From contig CM076943.1 in NCBI GenBank assembly GCA_039566865.1, positions 19,750,501 through 19,814,500 of the forward strand: 64,000 nucleotides of DNA, written 5' to 3'. Origin of the DNA: Aurelia coerulea (taxonomy: Eukaryota > Cnidaria > Scyphozoa > Semaeostomeae > Ulmaridae). The translations under genes were made by a program, and so were the position numbers. The notes beneath the pieces are model-generated. The model ran no database searches. It saw only the letters and a list, made by a program, of their open reading frames with translations, and was not told where the DNA came from. Positions 32,515-44,022 of this stretch are shown here, in pieces (positions within the stretch are counted from its first letter, which is position 1; each line of letters opens with the position of its first letter).

Positions 32515-33129
32515 CCGGCTGACCCAGAAAAAAGTGACCCACCGCAATCTGTTATAGAAAAAGGAGCAAGTGGCCGATTGAAATATTTCAAGCGTTGTTC
32601 TGTTGCTAAAAGACTAGCCTACATTATGAGTATTTTTGCAATTTTTTTGGGCACATTAAAGTTCCCAAATTAAGGATTTAGAGGAATAGGGCAGGCTTGA
32701 AATCCTCAATAAGTCGTCAAAACAGGGGATCGATTTGAAGCCATTTCAGAACTTCAAAACAACGAGGAGCGTGTTTCATTTTGCCTGAGAATATCTTTAA
32801 GTACCTAGGGACTATAAACTTGCTCTGAAAACTTCCGACTGGGTTGCCTATTCTCAGGTTAAACGAAACACGTTCCTTGTCCATTTGAAGATCTGAAATG
32901 GCTGCAAATCAATCCCCGGTGTTTGACGACTTTTTGAAGATTTCAGGCATGCCCTTTTCCTCAAAATCCTTAATTTTGGAAATTTTCCGTACCGATAGAA
33001 ATTGCAAAAAATACTCGTGGCATAGGCTAGTCTTTTAGCGACACAACAACGTTTGAAATATTTCAATTGGCCACTTACTTAATTTTCCGTAACAGATTGC
33101 GTTGGGTCACTTTTTTCTGGGTCACCCGG
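32515..33129. mobile_element. TA-flanked long-TIR MITE (CTGACCCAGAAAAAAGTGACC)
   Basis: CCGGCTGACCCAGAAAAAAG at the left pairs with CTTTTTTCTGGGTCACCCGG at the right, flanked by TA. The arms run several hundred bases (GCAATCTGTTA, TTGAAATATTTCAA, AGACTAGCCTA). Arm open frames such as KYFKRC.VAKRLAY appear on both strands because the arms are copies of each other. Confidence 0.85.
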
Positions 33130-33677
33130 TATAATAACATAACATAATATAACATAAATAGATTCTGTTTGAGGCTAACAGCCTGTAACAGTTCAATTTT
33201 ATGCTTATAGTTTTCGTAATAATGATTGATAAATGACCCATTCTGTAAGAATTTTTTTAAGACAGAAGTGAGAGAAACAGGCTGAATTTTTTAACATCAA
33301 GCTAAAAGATGTTGCTGACAGGAGGGGAGAATATGAAATTACGAGGCTTGGCATCGATGTATTTCAATGGCACAAATCGTTCGGAATCAGTGACGGACGC
33401 TTTGCCAAATATTGGGGGAGGGGGATGAAGCCTTTGTCTCGGTTCACATGCATTGTTCTTCTCTATTGCTTTCAAACAAAAGTTCTACCCAAAATGAGGG
33501 GAGATGACAGCACCTTGACAGACTTGACATGACAGACTTGCGTAAGTCTCTCTTTATCCACCTTTTCAATTAACCGTCCTCTTTTAAAAGTTTTGACACT
33601 TTCTTTGTACGATGATAATTCGCCACGGATTTTGATTCATTAGTAAATGATACTTAATTTGTCTTTTTTCTTTCCAG
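33130..33677. other. No confident feature
   Basis: AT-rich sequence ahead of the exon candidate at 33678. A strong donor (C|GTAAGTC) at 33542 follows ATGACAGACTTGC and would join the 33678 exon in an open frame, so a start exon here is possible but too short to call. Confidence 0.3.
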
Positions 33678-33710
33678 GACTTTCATTTAGAAATGACGAA
33701 GTCTTCAAAG
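33678..33710 (+). CDS. Possible 33-nt exon
   Basis: TTTTTTCTTTCCAG precedes 33 bases that end at a strong donor, AAAG|GTAAGC. Read in phase 0 it gives DFHLEMTKSSK, which could follow exon 8 of the long gene (26141-26191, also ending in phase 0) as an alternative to exon 9. In phase 2 it gives LSFRNDEVFK. Splice signals are good, but both frames are open and the partner exon is uncertain. Confidence 0.35.
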
Positions 33711-34242
33711 GTAAGCTTATTTCTTTCTGAATTGTACATACGTAGCATGGTTTACGTGGATTTACGCCCGTTATTAAAACGCCAAAAGGACATGCTTTTT
33801 ACGGATCAAATTTATCTGAGGGAATATTATTTACCGAAGCAATGAGAGAGCACACTGCGGTACTGTGGAGGTAAATGCAAAACTGGGAGAATTCACAGAA
33901 ATATGACTTTTAAAATTCTGTAGCATGCTAAGAACCGAGGGGCATTTCCCCACTAAACATCTCATGCTCCTTTTGGTAAAAATCCTTTTGTATTCAAGAA
34001 AAATCCGTCAAAATATGTAAAAATCCTTTCGTTCTGAAAAAAATTCGTACACTTGTTCGATGAGTGAAATGCCCCTCGCTAAGAAAAGGGTGGCAGATGA
34101 AACTTATGTCAGCGATAATCAATGTCATTAGCATTAATAGATCTTTTAGCTTTTCTTTAAAAGAGTCTAGATCGAGCGATAATTTGATACATTTTTATGC
34201 GGAAGGTTCGATGATTGAGTTGCGTTAGAGCTTCTATCACTA

Positions 34243-34794
34243 ACGGGTGAGCCAGAAAAAAGTTCCCACTTTTGAAAATTCATAGCATCAAAAGTACTGG
34301 ATGGATTGGAATGAATCAATATTTGTTTGACAGCCAAAAGATCACAGCATTTTTGTGATTTTTCTCGCCTTCTTCGAGCACTGGAAAAAAAATTGGTAAA
34401 TTCAAGTTTACAAAAACATGGTGGTTGCAAACTGACCGAAAAAGGCCTGAAATACTTGATCAAATCATAAAGGACTCTCACTCAGAACACTGGATAAAAT
34501 GCAATTTCTCGTGGGTGAGAGATATCATCTGCACATTTATTGCCATGGGATTGAAAATCTATAGTATCTGTTTGAGAATCTATGTCTGTAGACTCTTGAG
34601 AGAGGTGAAACGCCCGTGCGTATTGTTTTGTGCGAGGTTTGATCAAATGTTTTAGGCCCTTTTTCAGTCATTTTGCAACCATTTAAATTTGTATAAAGTT
34701 GAATTCACCTATAGCATTTGAATCATTCAAATCCATGAATTGCTTGTGGTGCTATGAAGTTTCAAAAGTGGGAACTTTTTTCTGGCTCACCCGG
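34243..34794. mobile_element. TA-flanked long-TIR MITE (CGGGTGAGCCAGAAAAAAG)
   Basis: ACGGGTGAGCCAGAAAAAAG and CTTTTTTCTGGCTCACCCGG form the ends, with TA on both sides. GTTCCCACTTTTGAAA and its inverse continue the arms. The termini resemble those of the 32515 element but the interior differs. Confidence 0.85.
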
Positions 34795-35111
34795 TATTAA
34801 AATGTATAAAAATATCGTTCGATTCAAATTCTTTCGTGCAATAGCTACAAGGTCTATTTTCTCTTTGATTTAAAGTCTATAAAAGACAATTTTTTCAATT
34901 CAATTTCATGAATATTCTCAGCTGAGCGTACATGTTAGTCTAATATGAAAAGATGATATAATTTCTACGAAAGAACGTTTACGAGTATGTTTAAGTGAAA
35001 AACCTCTATCTTACAAAAGGTGCTAAAGAAGACAAGTGAAAATAACTCATAATGAGCTTTCGAGCCATTTGCCCTCATCGACATTATAAAGATGCTGTAA
35101 TACTAGCTATA

Positions 35112-35704
35112 CAGGGTGTCCCAAAAAAATTGTGCCCCGTTTGCCAAAAGATTGCGACAAAACGGCAAAAGATTCTCATCAAATTTTTACACGATGTTGC
35201 TCTTCAGATGTTAAAATAAAGTTTGCTGCCATCCCGGTAAAAATCCGTTGAAAAATGATGGAGCTATGACCATCAGAAGACCAAATTTTCCTCATGACTT
35301 AAACCAGCGGTCGGCCATTTTGTCCTACTATTTTGCAGCGATAAATAGCTTCATGGAAAGAAAATGAAACAGCAGCCTCCAATTTCATAGCTTTCGTGAA
35401 AATTCCTACAATCCTCAGAGAGTTCCACTATTTCTGACCTCACAGAAATTATTTCTTACCTCGCGTGAAGCTATTTATCACTAAAAATAGCAAGACAAAA
35501 TGGCCGACCGCTGGTTTCAGTCATCAGGCAAATTTGGTTTTCTGAAGGTCATAGCTCCATCATTTTTCAACGGATTTTTACGGGGATAGTAGCAAACTTC
35601 AATTGAATATTGAAGAGCAACATCATGCAAAAGTTTGGCGAGAATCTTTTGCCTTTTTGTCGCAATCTTCAAGCAAACGGGGCACACTTTTTTGGGACAC
35701 CCTG
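35112..35704. mobile_element. GGGTGTCCC MITE, copy b, uninterrupted
   Basis: CAGGGTGTCCCAAAAAAATT and AGTGTGCC/TTTTTTGGGACACCCTG ends lie between TA duplications. The 593-bp interior matches 30645-31539 without the GC-tract insert, and contains CAAAATGGCCGACCGCTGGT near both ends. Confidence 0.9.
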
Positions 35705-37500
35705 TACAATAATTTTATTCAGTTTGTAATAATTGCTAATAATTAGTCAGAACGAAGAACATTTGCGAAGAACAAAGGAAATGAAAAAAGGAGGTCCAAG
35801 AAAGAGGGTTGTGATTCAATGGATTGTTAGATAGTCTGTAATCAATAAGTTTGGAGCAAAAATTTTTTATAATGCTTTCCCAAGATTTCCTTTGAAGACG
35901 ATTTTATTTCAAAGGTTATTTTTTTCGAAGATGATCTTAGCACTGCTTTGATTTCAGAATTTCTGTGAGTTTTCAAACGCATTTTCACTCAACCGGCTCG
36001 CGTGATTCGAAATCTCTTCCTTATTTGGTCGATAAAATAATGGGATAAATCACTTCCTTGGACCATTTTTGAATGGATGCAATGCGGTCATCAATAAGAG
36101 GTTACAATTGCAACCATATGTGTACAAAAATCTTGTTTTTCTGGAACTGCAAACAGATCATTACGCATTTGTACGAGATTGATCGAAAAACATTAGATGC
36201 GAATCCCACATCTTACGCAGTATTTACCAACAATAGACCGTTGTTTTGGGCTATCTCTAATTTCATGATTGTGCGGTTTTACTACTGGGCTTCAGTTCCT
36301 CCGCAGATGATAGAATTTACCGCGTGCTGAATGACAGGAAATCGATACGGCTTCTCAAGAGATAACCTCTGGACCCAATCAAGAAGTAGGCGTGTTGATT
36401 GAAATTAAGACTCTCCTATAATTGGAGTAACCTAAGACACAACCATAAAGCAATGGTTTGCTTTGATATGTTACGTAGACTCTTATCCTATGTGTTGAAG
36501 TAACTGTGTCCCAGAAACTGACCAAAGCTAGGACAGCCTTGAGCAAGTTGGTTTCTTACGATAGAAAGGTTACTCTGTTGCTAGAAGATAGTTAACAAGT
36601 TAGTTAACTTTTAAGATGTTTTCTAATCATCAAAAATTTCAACGCGGTTAACTAAGTCAAATCAAAACGTTTCTTTCTATGACGGTTATGCGAATGACAT
36701 GGCAATGCCTATAATGTGCATTCTAATGTATGCCAATCAATGTACAGGTACCCTTGGAAGAGCCCATACAACCTCATTCCCAAGGGTATCTTTTGTTTTC
36801 AATAGGAGGCTAGACCTCAACAGATTCAATGCAGTGCAGGCGTTGCAGTTTACGGAAAACCTTTATTGTCACTGGGTACGAGGTTGAAGCCCATATAAAT
36901 TCGGAAAGGGTGGAGCTTGACCGATTTAAGTGAGGAAAATGTTGAAATCTAATTGTAGCAGACCCTTTTAGGACGATAGTTGCCTGGTGCAAGGTCATGG
37001 CATCACATTTGACTTGAATTCATAACGTATAAATTCGATCTTTCACACCTTCTACTCCTGTCAATGTGAATGTTTGGTTGGAAGATGGTGTTACCGTTAT
37101 GTGTGTACGTTGTCAACAAGTGGTTAAATTCAAGCCAACACTTCAGTGGAGCCAAGTTCAATGTGTACCCGCTGATACTGCAGGTCAAGCTTCTAAAGCA
37201 CTCGAGCTATTAACTTGTTAACTAAGTTCGTTCAGAGTCCAGTTATCAGCCCATTTAGACATCAGATTTCACTGAACTTATTTGAGGTCCCTTTTGCACT
37301 ATGCCGGTACGAAACGAATACAGCATGTGAGACTGCTGTATTGGCCTCCCGCCTTGGCCTGCATTATGCCCGCACAGTTTTCGCTTGAATACGGCACGAA
37401 TTGAATACAGGATATAATCATATGTTCCTTTGTTTCATCTTAACAGCCGATTTGATAGAAGCGATAGGTCCATTTCTCAAACTGATTTTGTCAAAAAAAG
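35705..37500. other. No gene or transposon recognised
   Basis: A short inverted pair, TACCCTTGG...CCAAGGGTA at about 36750-36790, and the word CAACCTCATTCCCAAGGG (near-identical to 8807-8824) are the only repeat signs. AATTTCT after TTTGATTTCAG at about 35957 resembles the start of the exon candidate at 38393 but soon meets a stop. Confidence 0.4.
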
Positions 37501-37504
37501 CGAG

Positions 37505-38290
37505 CTTCATTTCATTTTCATTTTCATTTCATTTCATTTATTTATAGGAGGGTAACCCTTCAGCAAAGGCTGATATACAAGGGGCCCTCTGTCAAAAATC
37601 TTACAATTTATGGAATATACCTACCATTAAAATAATTACAATATATGATTTCAAAATGAAAATCTAAAATACAAAATTGTTCTAATTTACAGAAGAAAAA
37701 AAATAAAAAAATGCAAAAAAGAAACATATCCTAAATAGTTGTTTTAAAACGGTTAAGTTTTACGGCTTGCTTCGACTCAGCTGAGAGGCTGTTCCAATAT
37801 TTTACTCCTCTGAACGAAAAACACCTTTGACCATTTCCACTTTTCATTAATTGTATCTTTAGGTCAGTAGAAGTATTTCGGAGGGTGTGAAGGGAGCCCT
37901 GCGAGTTTTTCAAGAAAAGCTCGGTCAAATATTGAGGAGCAAGACCATTTAATGCCTTAAACACCATGACTTTGGTCTCGGAACCAATCAATTCCTCAAT
38001 CGTTTGCCAACCAAGACTCTTTATAAGGGGTATGGCGGAGGCATCAAAACGACTACCAGTGATTATTCTAGCAGCTCTGTTTTGTAGCTTCTGCAAGCGG
38101 CTTTTTTCTGTGGAACTACAGCAGCCCCAAACAGAGCAGCAACAACGAAAATGCGGTTCCATAATACTTCTGTACAAACTAATCAAGGAAGTAGCAGGGA
38201 CGAGGCTCCTCGCATGTTTCAGAAGACCAATAGCCCTCGAAACTTTCGACGCGACATATTTAATGTGTTCAGACTACAAGATTTCATATG
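37505..38290 (-). mobile_element. 5'-truncated LINE, reverse transcriptase C-terminus, (GAAAT)n tail
   Basis: The minus-strand frame, open from about 38280 to a stop at 37731, reads HIKYVASKVSRAIGLLKHAR, SLISLYRSIMEPHFRC, LQKLQNRAARIITGSRFDAS, YWNSLSAESKQAVKLNRF. This is the thumb and C-terminal region typical of CR1/jockey-like LINE reverse transcriptases, 3' of the catalytic palm, which is missing. About 190 bp of untranslated sequence follows, ending in GAAAT units at 37505-37542. It is a different family from the TGRFD elements. Confidence 0.85.
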
Positions 38291-38392
38291 TATTTTCGAT
38301 AAATTCAGTCATGATTATAGATCATAATTCAGATTTATGATGTAAATTGATTTATGATTAGTTATGATTGCAGATTATTTTCTTTCTTTCAG

Positions 38393-38452
38393 AATTTTTG
38401 TAAGTTGCAAGTAAAGGCCGCTAACATCACGCATCGTAAAGAAAAGAACTGA
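38393..38452 (+). CDS. Possible terminal exon
   Basis: TTTTCTTTCTTTCAG precedes codons NFCKLQVKAANITHRKEKN and a TGA. The phase-0 entry matches the phase-0 exit of the 33678-33710 candidate, so the pair could form an alternative 3' end of the long gene or the end of another gene. Two partly similar acceptor-linked sequences lie at about 35957 and 42929. Support is only splice context and phase. Confidence 0.3.
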   Translation, partial: NFCKLQVKAANITHRKEKN

Positions 38453-38559
38453 ATGAGGAAAGGTAAGAAAGTAGCTAAAGGTATGAAAAATTAAAAGTTT
38501 CTACCATTTTAGAATTGTTGTAGAGATCTCATTGATTTCGTTTTACATTCCATTAAAAA

Positions 38560-38670
38560 CTTACTATACGTATTACTAATTACACTACTTACAAAATACT
38601 ATACCCTAGTACCAGAAAAATACCATTACGAGCGAAAGCCATGTCTACCTTATGGCAACATTGATATTTG
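38560..38670 (-). mobile_element. LINE 3' tail fragment, TGRFD family
   Basis: On the minus strand, GTAGACATGGCTTTCGCTCG and the GTAATGGTAT, GGGTATAGTATTTTGTAAG words match the tails at 31655-31800 and 39110-39250. No coding part is attached. Confidence 0.55.
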
Positions 38671-39109
38671 CAGACTATTTTCAATAACACCTTCACAGGT
38701 AAGTGTTTATTCTGAGCGACCAGAAGAGATACAGTCGTAATATTCCAAAAGTAAATCATTTGTTTTTTGCACATTCTTATTCAAAGATTTTCTCCGTGAC
38801 CAGCAAATTTTTTGAGATTTGTGTGTGCTTAGTCATAAATCAAACTGTCCTTTTGTGTGTCTTTATGGTAGAAGATGGCCTAACGGTAGATTGCATTTTG
38901 CAAAACAGATGTGGTCTTGCGTCACTGACTTCCATCGTGGGAGGGGAAACCACTCATCCTGTAAATTCTTCACGCTTCTCGATGGTGGGCATGTCCTGTG
39001 GTTCTAAGTGGTCCTATGTCCATCCTGGTAAAACTAGTTCACCAGCCCTCATTTTAGTGTACCGGTACCACCTGCGTTTTCGAAATGATTGGTTTTGGGG
39101 ACACGGATT

Positions 39110-40950
39110 TTCTTTTTATTTATTCATGTAGAATGATTACAATACATCTTACCTTCTACCATACTTTTTTAACTGCTATACAACATTACAGGGACGATAC
39201 CATTGGGAGCGAAAGACAATGACTACCCCATGACAAATACATAAGAACGTGCAAGATTAAACTACATACAATTACCGAGTGTCCCAAAAAAATGTATACG
39301 GATTTGGTTGACTCTTGCCCATGTGAATTTAGCTTCAATCAAGGTCTAATCACTCTAAAAATGTTCCTCGGTAGTTAACTTGAACATACAGATGTCGTTT
39401 GTTGATATTGTTACTTTGAGAGCAGACATGTTAATCTTGAAAGCTGCAAACCAAAGCTTTAGCCTTTTGGCCTAAGCAAATTTTCAAGGCACAACGCATA
39501 AATCAACGATAGCCTTGGTAACATTTGAACAACATTAGATCTTGTGTTGTTCTGGTTCCTAGAAATCGGCCCCTCAGTCATCCATTGGCCAGTTTTTTAA
39601 TTTTTCATTAATTTCAGTTCTAAATTTCAATGTGCTTCAGGAAATTGCTTAGGGCAAAAGGCCAAAGCTCTGGTTTGCAGGCGGACGCAAATTTGAGCTT
39701 TCAAGATTGATATTTCTGCTCTCAAAGCACGAATACCTACAAACGAGGTATCTATGTTCAAGTTAACTATCGAGGAACATTTTGAGAGTGATTAACCATT
39801 GATTAAACCTAAATTCACATCGTTGGAGTCAACAAAATCCGTATACATTTTTTTGGGACACCCGGTAAACTGCGAACGATTAAAAGCTAATGGATACTAT
39901 ACTAGATTCTGTCTAACATTTAATGTCAAGCTAGGGTTGCGATGAATTTGAACGATGTCTCTAGCGCAACTCTTCTTGTTGCTTTATGATTGATAATATG
40001 ACTGACATTTAATGTGAAACAGAATTTACAAATTTACATATTTTACGTTAAGGGACTTGGTGGCTGCTTAGTAGAAAACTGAAGTTTATAGAAGATCTTA
40101 ATCAAACCGACCAGTTTCGTGCATGAAATGTAAAGTCAGTTCGTGTATATTTCTGTTCAAGTCATAAGAAAGTTTTTGATCTTGATCACCAAATAGTAAA
40201 TGCTGCGTCAGAGCATCATTTGAAACAAGATCTTGTCGTTGAACATCAGAAGAAGGGCAGAGCAACAAAAAGTGCAAATGCTCCGTATCCTCGATGCCAA
40301 CGCTAGTTGGGCACATTTGGTTTATGGTATCCATAAATTATGCTTGAATTTGTGGAAATTCGGCCTGCTGAGACCAACTCTAAGTTGGTTAATATAAGAT
40401 TATCTTATTGGATCGTGAATTCCAAAAACAGAATTTGCAGGGGGTGAATTTTGATAATAGCTTTTCTTAAAAACAACAACAGATGGTACAAGTCTCAATT
40501 TAGGCTCACACTTATTCCATTCGAGTAGACAGTTAGGATAGAAGTTAGACTTGAATTTTTCAGTCCTTGCCTTTGATCGCCCAATGACATTCTGGTCGCG
40601 AAGACGGTAAGAAGGGGAATTGGATCTACTATATACTCAAGGCTAAGATTATTTAGAAAGTTGTAGAGCAAGGTAAGGCGTCTATTCCAACTTCGAAAAC
40701 GTAGTGACTCCCAACCAAGCTCTGTATACAGCTTCTCTCGAGATGCCCCCCCCCCCCCATGTTCCTATTACAGCCAAAGCAACAGAATACTGAACAGACT
40801 CTAGCTTTTCCATTAATTATGGACACGAATGTTTCACAAGAAGGGACGCAGATGTTTCTATTGCTCCGATAAAATCTATTTTTGAGGGAAAATATTGACC
40901 AAATTCCTAAAAATTGGGCAGTCCAAGATAGCCGCAAAATAATATTGTTG
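39110..40950 (-). pseudogene. Degenerate LINE 3' half (TGRFD family) with internal MITE
   Basis: On the minus strand, pieces in shifting frames read ESVQYSVALAVIGTWGGG, KLYTELGWESLRFRSWNRRL, NSVFGIHDPIR and MDTINQMCPTSVGIEDTEHL then FLLLCPSSDVQRQDL, ending HETGRFD at 40098. The order YxxALAVTG, LGWESL, FGIHDP, CxxxxEDTEHxLLxCP is typical of CR1/jockey-like LINE C-termini. Frameshifts, one in a C/G run at about 40746-40760, and stops show it is dead. The 3' UTR and tail extend to about 39110 and are interrupted by the element at 39275-39865. Confidence 0.8.
39275..39865. mobile_element. GGGTGTCCC MITE, subfamily with AATGTATACGGA ends
   Basis: CCGAGTGTCCCAAAAAAATG and CATTTTTTTGGGACACCCGG lie between TA duplications. 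The interior (CGTATACATT, CTAAGCAAATT, AACTATCGAGGAACAT) differs from copies a and b but is shared with 45038-45525. It is inserted in the LINE 3' UTR, so it is younger than that LINE. Confidence 0.9.
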
Positions 40951-41028
40951 AAAAGTGTTCAGAGCAAAATATTTAGAGGCACGAGCACTGCAAAACAACA
41001 CGGAAGCGAAGGCAGCTATTTTTTTTTA

Positions 41029-41560
41029 TTAAAGGGGCAGTCAGACGTGACGTTGCGCGGGACATTTTCATTGTAATGAAAAGTGCTTAGGCTTAGCATC
41101 GACTCGTCAACGGAGATTTGGAATGGGATTATCGCACATTTCAATCCATCTCCATCGACGTTGTTCTTGACAATCTCAAGGATTTAATTGACAGATATTG
41201 TTCGTCTATGTCGATTTCATGTATTTGCAAAGTTATTTTGTCTTTCACAAATTCCTGAAAGTCGTAAACAGCGATCTTGCTGAAGCGACCTTGAAGCTGC
41301 AATGAGATAATCTACAGGTCGAAGTGGGCAAGAAACTCACCAAAGAATATGGTTTTTGAGTCAGATTTATGACGCTTGGTGAAACCGAAATGTGAATAGA
41401 ACCTTCTCAAACACTACTGGATTCATTGCTCAATTAGTTTCATCAGAATTACAGCGAACAAAGAGGTACAGTAGAAATGTTTTGGTATTTAGGCCTGTAC
41501 GAATTGGATTGTGACACGAAGATTCTGCTACCGGTGTTTCGCGTCTGACTGCCCCTTTGA
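41029..41560. mobile_element. TTAA-type MITE (AGGGGCAGTCAGACG termini)
   Basis: TTAA and AGGGGCAGTCAGACG at the left face CGTCTGACTGCCCCT and TTGA at the right. The right target has one change from TTAA. Only the terminal 17-20 bp are clearly inverted; the interior is unique in the window. Confidence 0.65.
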
Positions 41561-41799
41561 ACATTGATTGAATATATAAGAGCTGATATTTTGCCGGGGC
41601 ATGCGAGGCTTCTGCAGAGCTAAGGTGAAAAATAACGCACAGTCTGTCATCTTGGTTTGTCTCGATACGATCTGCTTGAAATAAACCTCGTTTTAAGATC
41701 AGAAATTAGCACAGTATGGGGGAAATAAAACGATTATGTAGATATATTTGCTTGGTTGAATATTTACCATTAAAGATTGATAATGATTTTGGTTATAGA

Positions 41800-42125
41800 G
41801 TATAGATATTTAGCTTTAAAGATTTGTAATATTACCTTTAATGAGACGAGGATTTATCGGACAGGACAACATTGGCGAGTTTCTTACAATTCGTTAATCC
41901 AGAATCGAATCCTTTGAAGACTTTTCTGTCCAACTATTAATTTAGTTAATTCCTTGAAAATTGTTTGGTCATTTGCAGAATATCTGGCTTTATAGTAGAT
42001 TTACTTTCTAAGCATTCATTATACCAATATGATCTTGGTATTATGCTAAAGGGTGGCCAAAATTAAGAAGAGATCACGTAGAGCTCAGAGAATTTATCTA
42101 TATGACTATGTATAGCTCTGATACT
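41800..42125. repeat. Dispersed repeat, copy 2 of 2
   Basis: It matches 18062-18400 in reverse complement, with shared words such as CTTTAATGAGACGAGGATTT and CTAAGCATTCATTATACCAA. About 320 bp are shared, with scattered substitutions and short indels. Confidence 0.7.
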
Positions 42126-42492
42126 TTCTGTAACCTGAGACAAATCATCTCTACCGGTGGGTTTGCTAAATACATCCATATTTAAGAGACCTCAGTCAGT
42201 CAAACATTGATCATGTAAATCGCTGATTTAATTTTCACTCAAAATGCAAAGTTTGGAAATTTTTTGATGGGCCAATTCCCAAGTTATAAGCGATTTCATG
42301 AATCTCCTTGATCTGAAACGAACCAAATCAAGGCAAAAATATCGATCAAATTCTCAAAGAGATACGTAGTCATTAAAATTGGGCATGAAATGGACGAGAT
42401 AAAACTTTTACACCTGAAAACTATTTTTGATACCTCGCATTGTGTACCTTTGAGTTTCTTGCAAGAATTGATATAGAATTCACTCACTTAGC

Positions 42493-42540
42493 TACCCTGG
42501 GTACCAGGCTCTCTCAAAAGAGAGTCTGGTACCTAGGGTA
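42493..42540. repeat. Near-perfect 48-bp hairpin
   Basis: TACCCTGGGTACCAGGCTCT and its inverse AGAGTCTGGTACCTAGGGTA flank a few spacer bases. TTAGC occurs on both sides (42488 and 42546), a possible target duplication of a tiny palindromic element. Confidence 0.7.
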
Positions 42541-43278
42541 TTATTTAGCATTTTTACCTGACTGACGTTTCAAAAACGAGACAATACAAGAATCCCGCCA
42601 ATCCCATTGGTTAATCGCACATTTCCCGCAGTTTTCCGTATTCTTGTATAATACGATACAATGACGCGATTTTGTCACCACAACAACTGATTTAGGCCTG
42701 TGAGATTTGCAATAAACTCAGGCGACATAACAATAACAAAATGCGTTTGACTAAATGATACGAGTCAAAATTAGAAGCTATCAGGTAATAAAACTCATGC
42801 TAACCGATTTTGTAGTTGTACAGGAAAATATAAAGCCCTCGGTCTTATTGCACAGACCTTGCAAGCTCGGTCTCTACTTTTGCATATGCTTTCTTAATTC
42901 TATTTATTTTCTTGAATTTTCTTTCAGGGGCTGCAAGTAAATTTCAATCGCTAGCAGTACGAACTGACCCCAGTGCAGAAAATTGAAAGGAAATCGGTGA
43001 AGCTGGTTATTGTCGTCAGTAATTTTATTAATTCAAGAAAATTAACATCTGTGAAGCTCATTACTTCTTCACGCGTCAAAATTTGGTAAGTAAAAACATC
43101 ATGAATTATTGCATAACTTCTATTTTTGATAAGCTTCTTTTCTTTTCCCTTTGTTGATTTCCTATGAAAATAAAAACAGATTAATTAAAAGAAGAACAGA
43201 AGCAAGGAGAAGTATATTTGGTAGAATTCTAAACATTACTTTTTGATCATTTTTCGACGAATGAAAAAGTCGAAAAGT

Positions 43279-43358
43279 GTAATGACGCCGAGTTGTGTAC
43301 ATGGTACGCGGGACCCCTGCTTTCTTGGCAGTTGCTTACCTACTAAGCTACTCTTACG
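43279..43358 (-). repeat. tRNA-like sequence, copy 1
   Basis: On the minus strand, TAGCTTAGTAGGTAAGCAAC resembles a polymerase III A box and D arm. A CTGC/GCAG stem encloses CAAGAAA where the anticodon loop would be. The T arm is disrupted, and CTCGGCGTCATTAC matches the 3' end of copy 2. The acceptor pairing is poor, so it is a tRNA-derived repeat or pseudogene, not a working tRNA. Confidence 0.6.
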
Positions 43359-43367
43359 AGTAAAAGC

Positions 43368-43443
43368 GTGGTGGGATAGCTCAGTCGACAGAGCAACTGT
43401 CTAGAAAGCAAGAGGTCCTGAGTTCCAAACTCGGTGTCATCAC
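43368..43443 (+). repeat. tRNA-like sequence, copy 2, divergent from copy 1
   Basis: GGATAGCTCAGTCGACAGAG gives a clear A box and a GCTC/GAGC D stem. CTGAG-TTCCAAA-CTCGG forms a T arm with a B-box-like core. Ends pair with G-T wobbles (GTGGTGG with TCATCAC). The anticodon loop CTAGAAA would read AGA (serine), but its stem is badly mispaired. This fits a tRNA-derived SINE head or a tRNA pseudogene. Confidence 0.65.
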
Positions 43444-43474
43444 AATTTTTATATTTGTTGAAAAATTACCAAAA

Positions 43475-44022
43475 TTAAGGGACAGGGCAAACTTTATTGT
43501 ATTACATGGCCGGTGGAGAACGAAGTTCTTGCAAAAAAATCTGCTCGCCCTGTATGAAATTATTACCAAAAAACCAACTGGCCCGTCACCCTTTCCTTAG
43601 AAAATGTATCTGCCCCATATTCATGAACAACAGATGTTGTACAGTACCACCGATGAATTAGCCAAAGACCATAACAAAATCAATTCTTGCCTTTACGAGA
43701 CTTTGTCAACGAAGAAATCGACCTTGAAGATGAAGATAAATGACTGATGAATCGTTCTTGCAAGTAACTGACAAGGAAATTTTGCGTCATGTTCATACAC
43801 ATCCTTCCAAGCATTTCTCAACTTGCATGATCCACAATTTTGGCCTCAAAATTAGCCATTTCATATTTCAAACTTCCTCTTGAGCTTATAAAAAGGTACT
43901 GCCCCGTTCATATTTGCTTTGTAAAAAGAGTTGATCCAGTTCTGTACTAGCTAAAAAAAGTGGTTGCCCCGTCACATTTTGCACCGGCCATGTTATAAAA
44001 TAAACCTTGCACTGTCCCTAAT
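43475..44022. mobile_element. MITE with TTAGGGACAGKGC termini
   Basis: TTAAGGGACAGGGCAAACTT and TTACATGGCCGG at the left are inverted relative to CCGGCCATGTTATAAAATAA and GCACTGTCCCTAA at the right. The element spans about 548 bp and has no coding sequence. It begins just after the second tRNA-like copy. Confidence 0.75.

Noticed and set aside
32488..33066. Frames with related peptides (KYFKRC...AKRLAY) on both strands
   Set aside because: They are the inverted arms of the MITE at 32515-33129, not a duplicated gene.
43368..43443. Functional tRNA-Ser gene
   Set aside because: The A box, T arm and acceptor are plausible, but the anticodon stem is badly mispaired and a damaged head-to-head copy lies next to it, so a tRNA-derived repeat is more likely.
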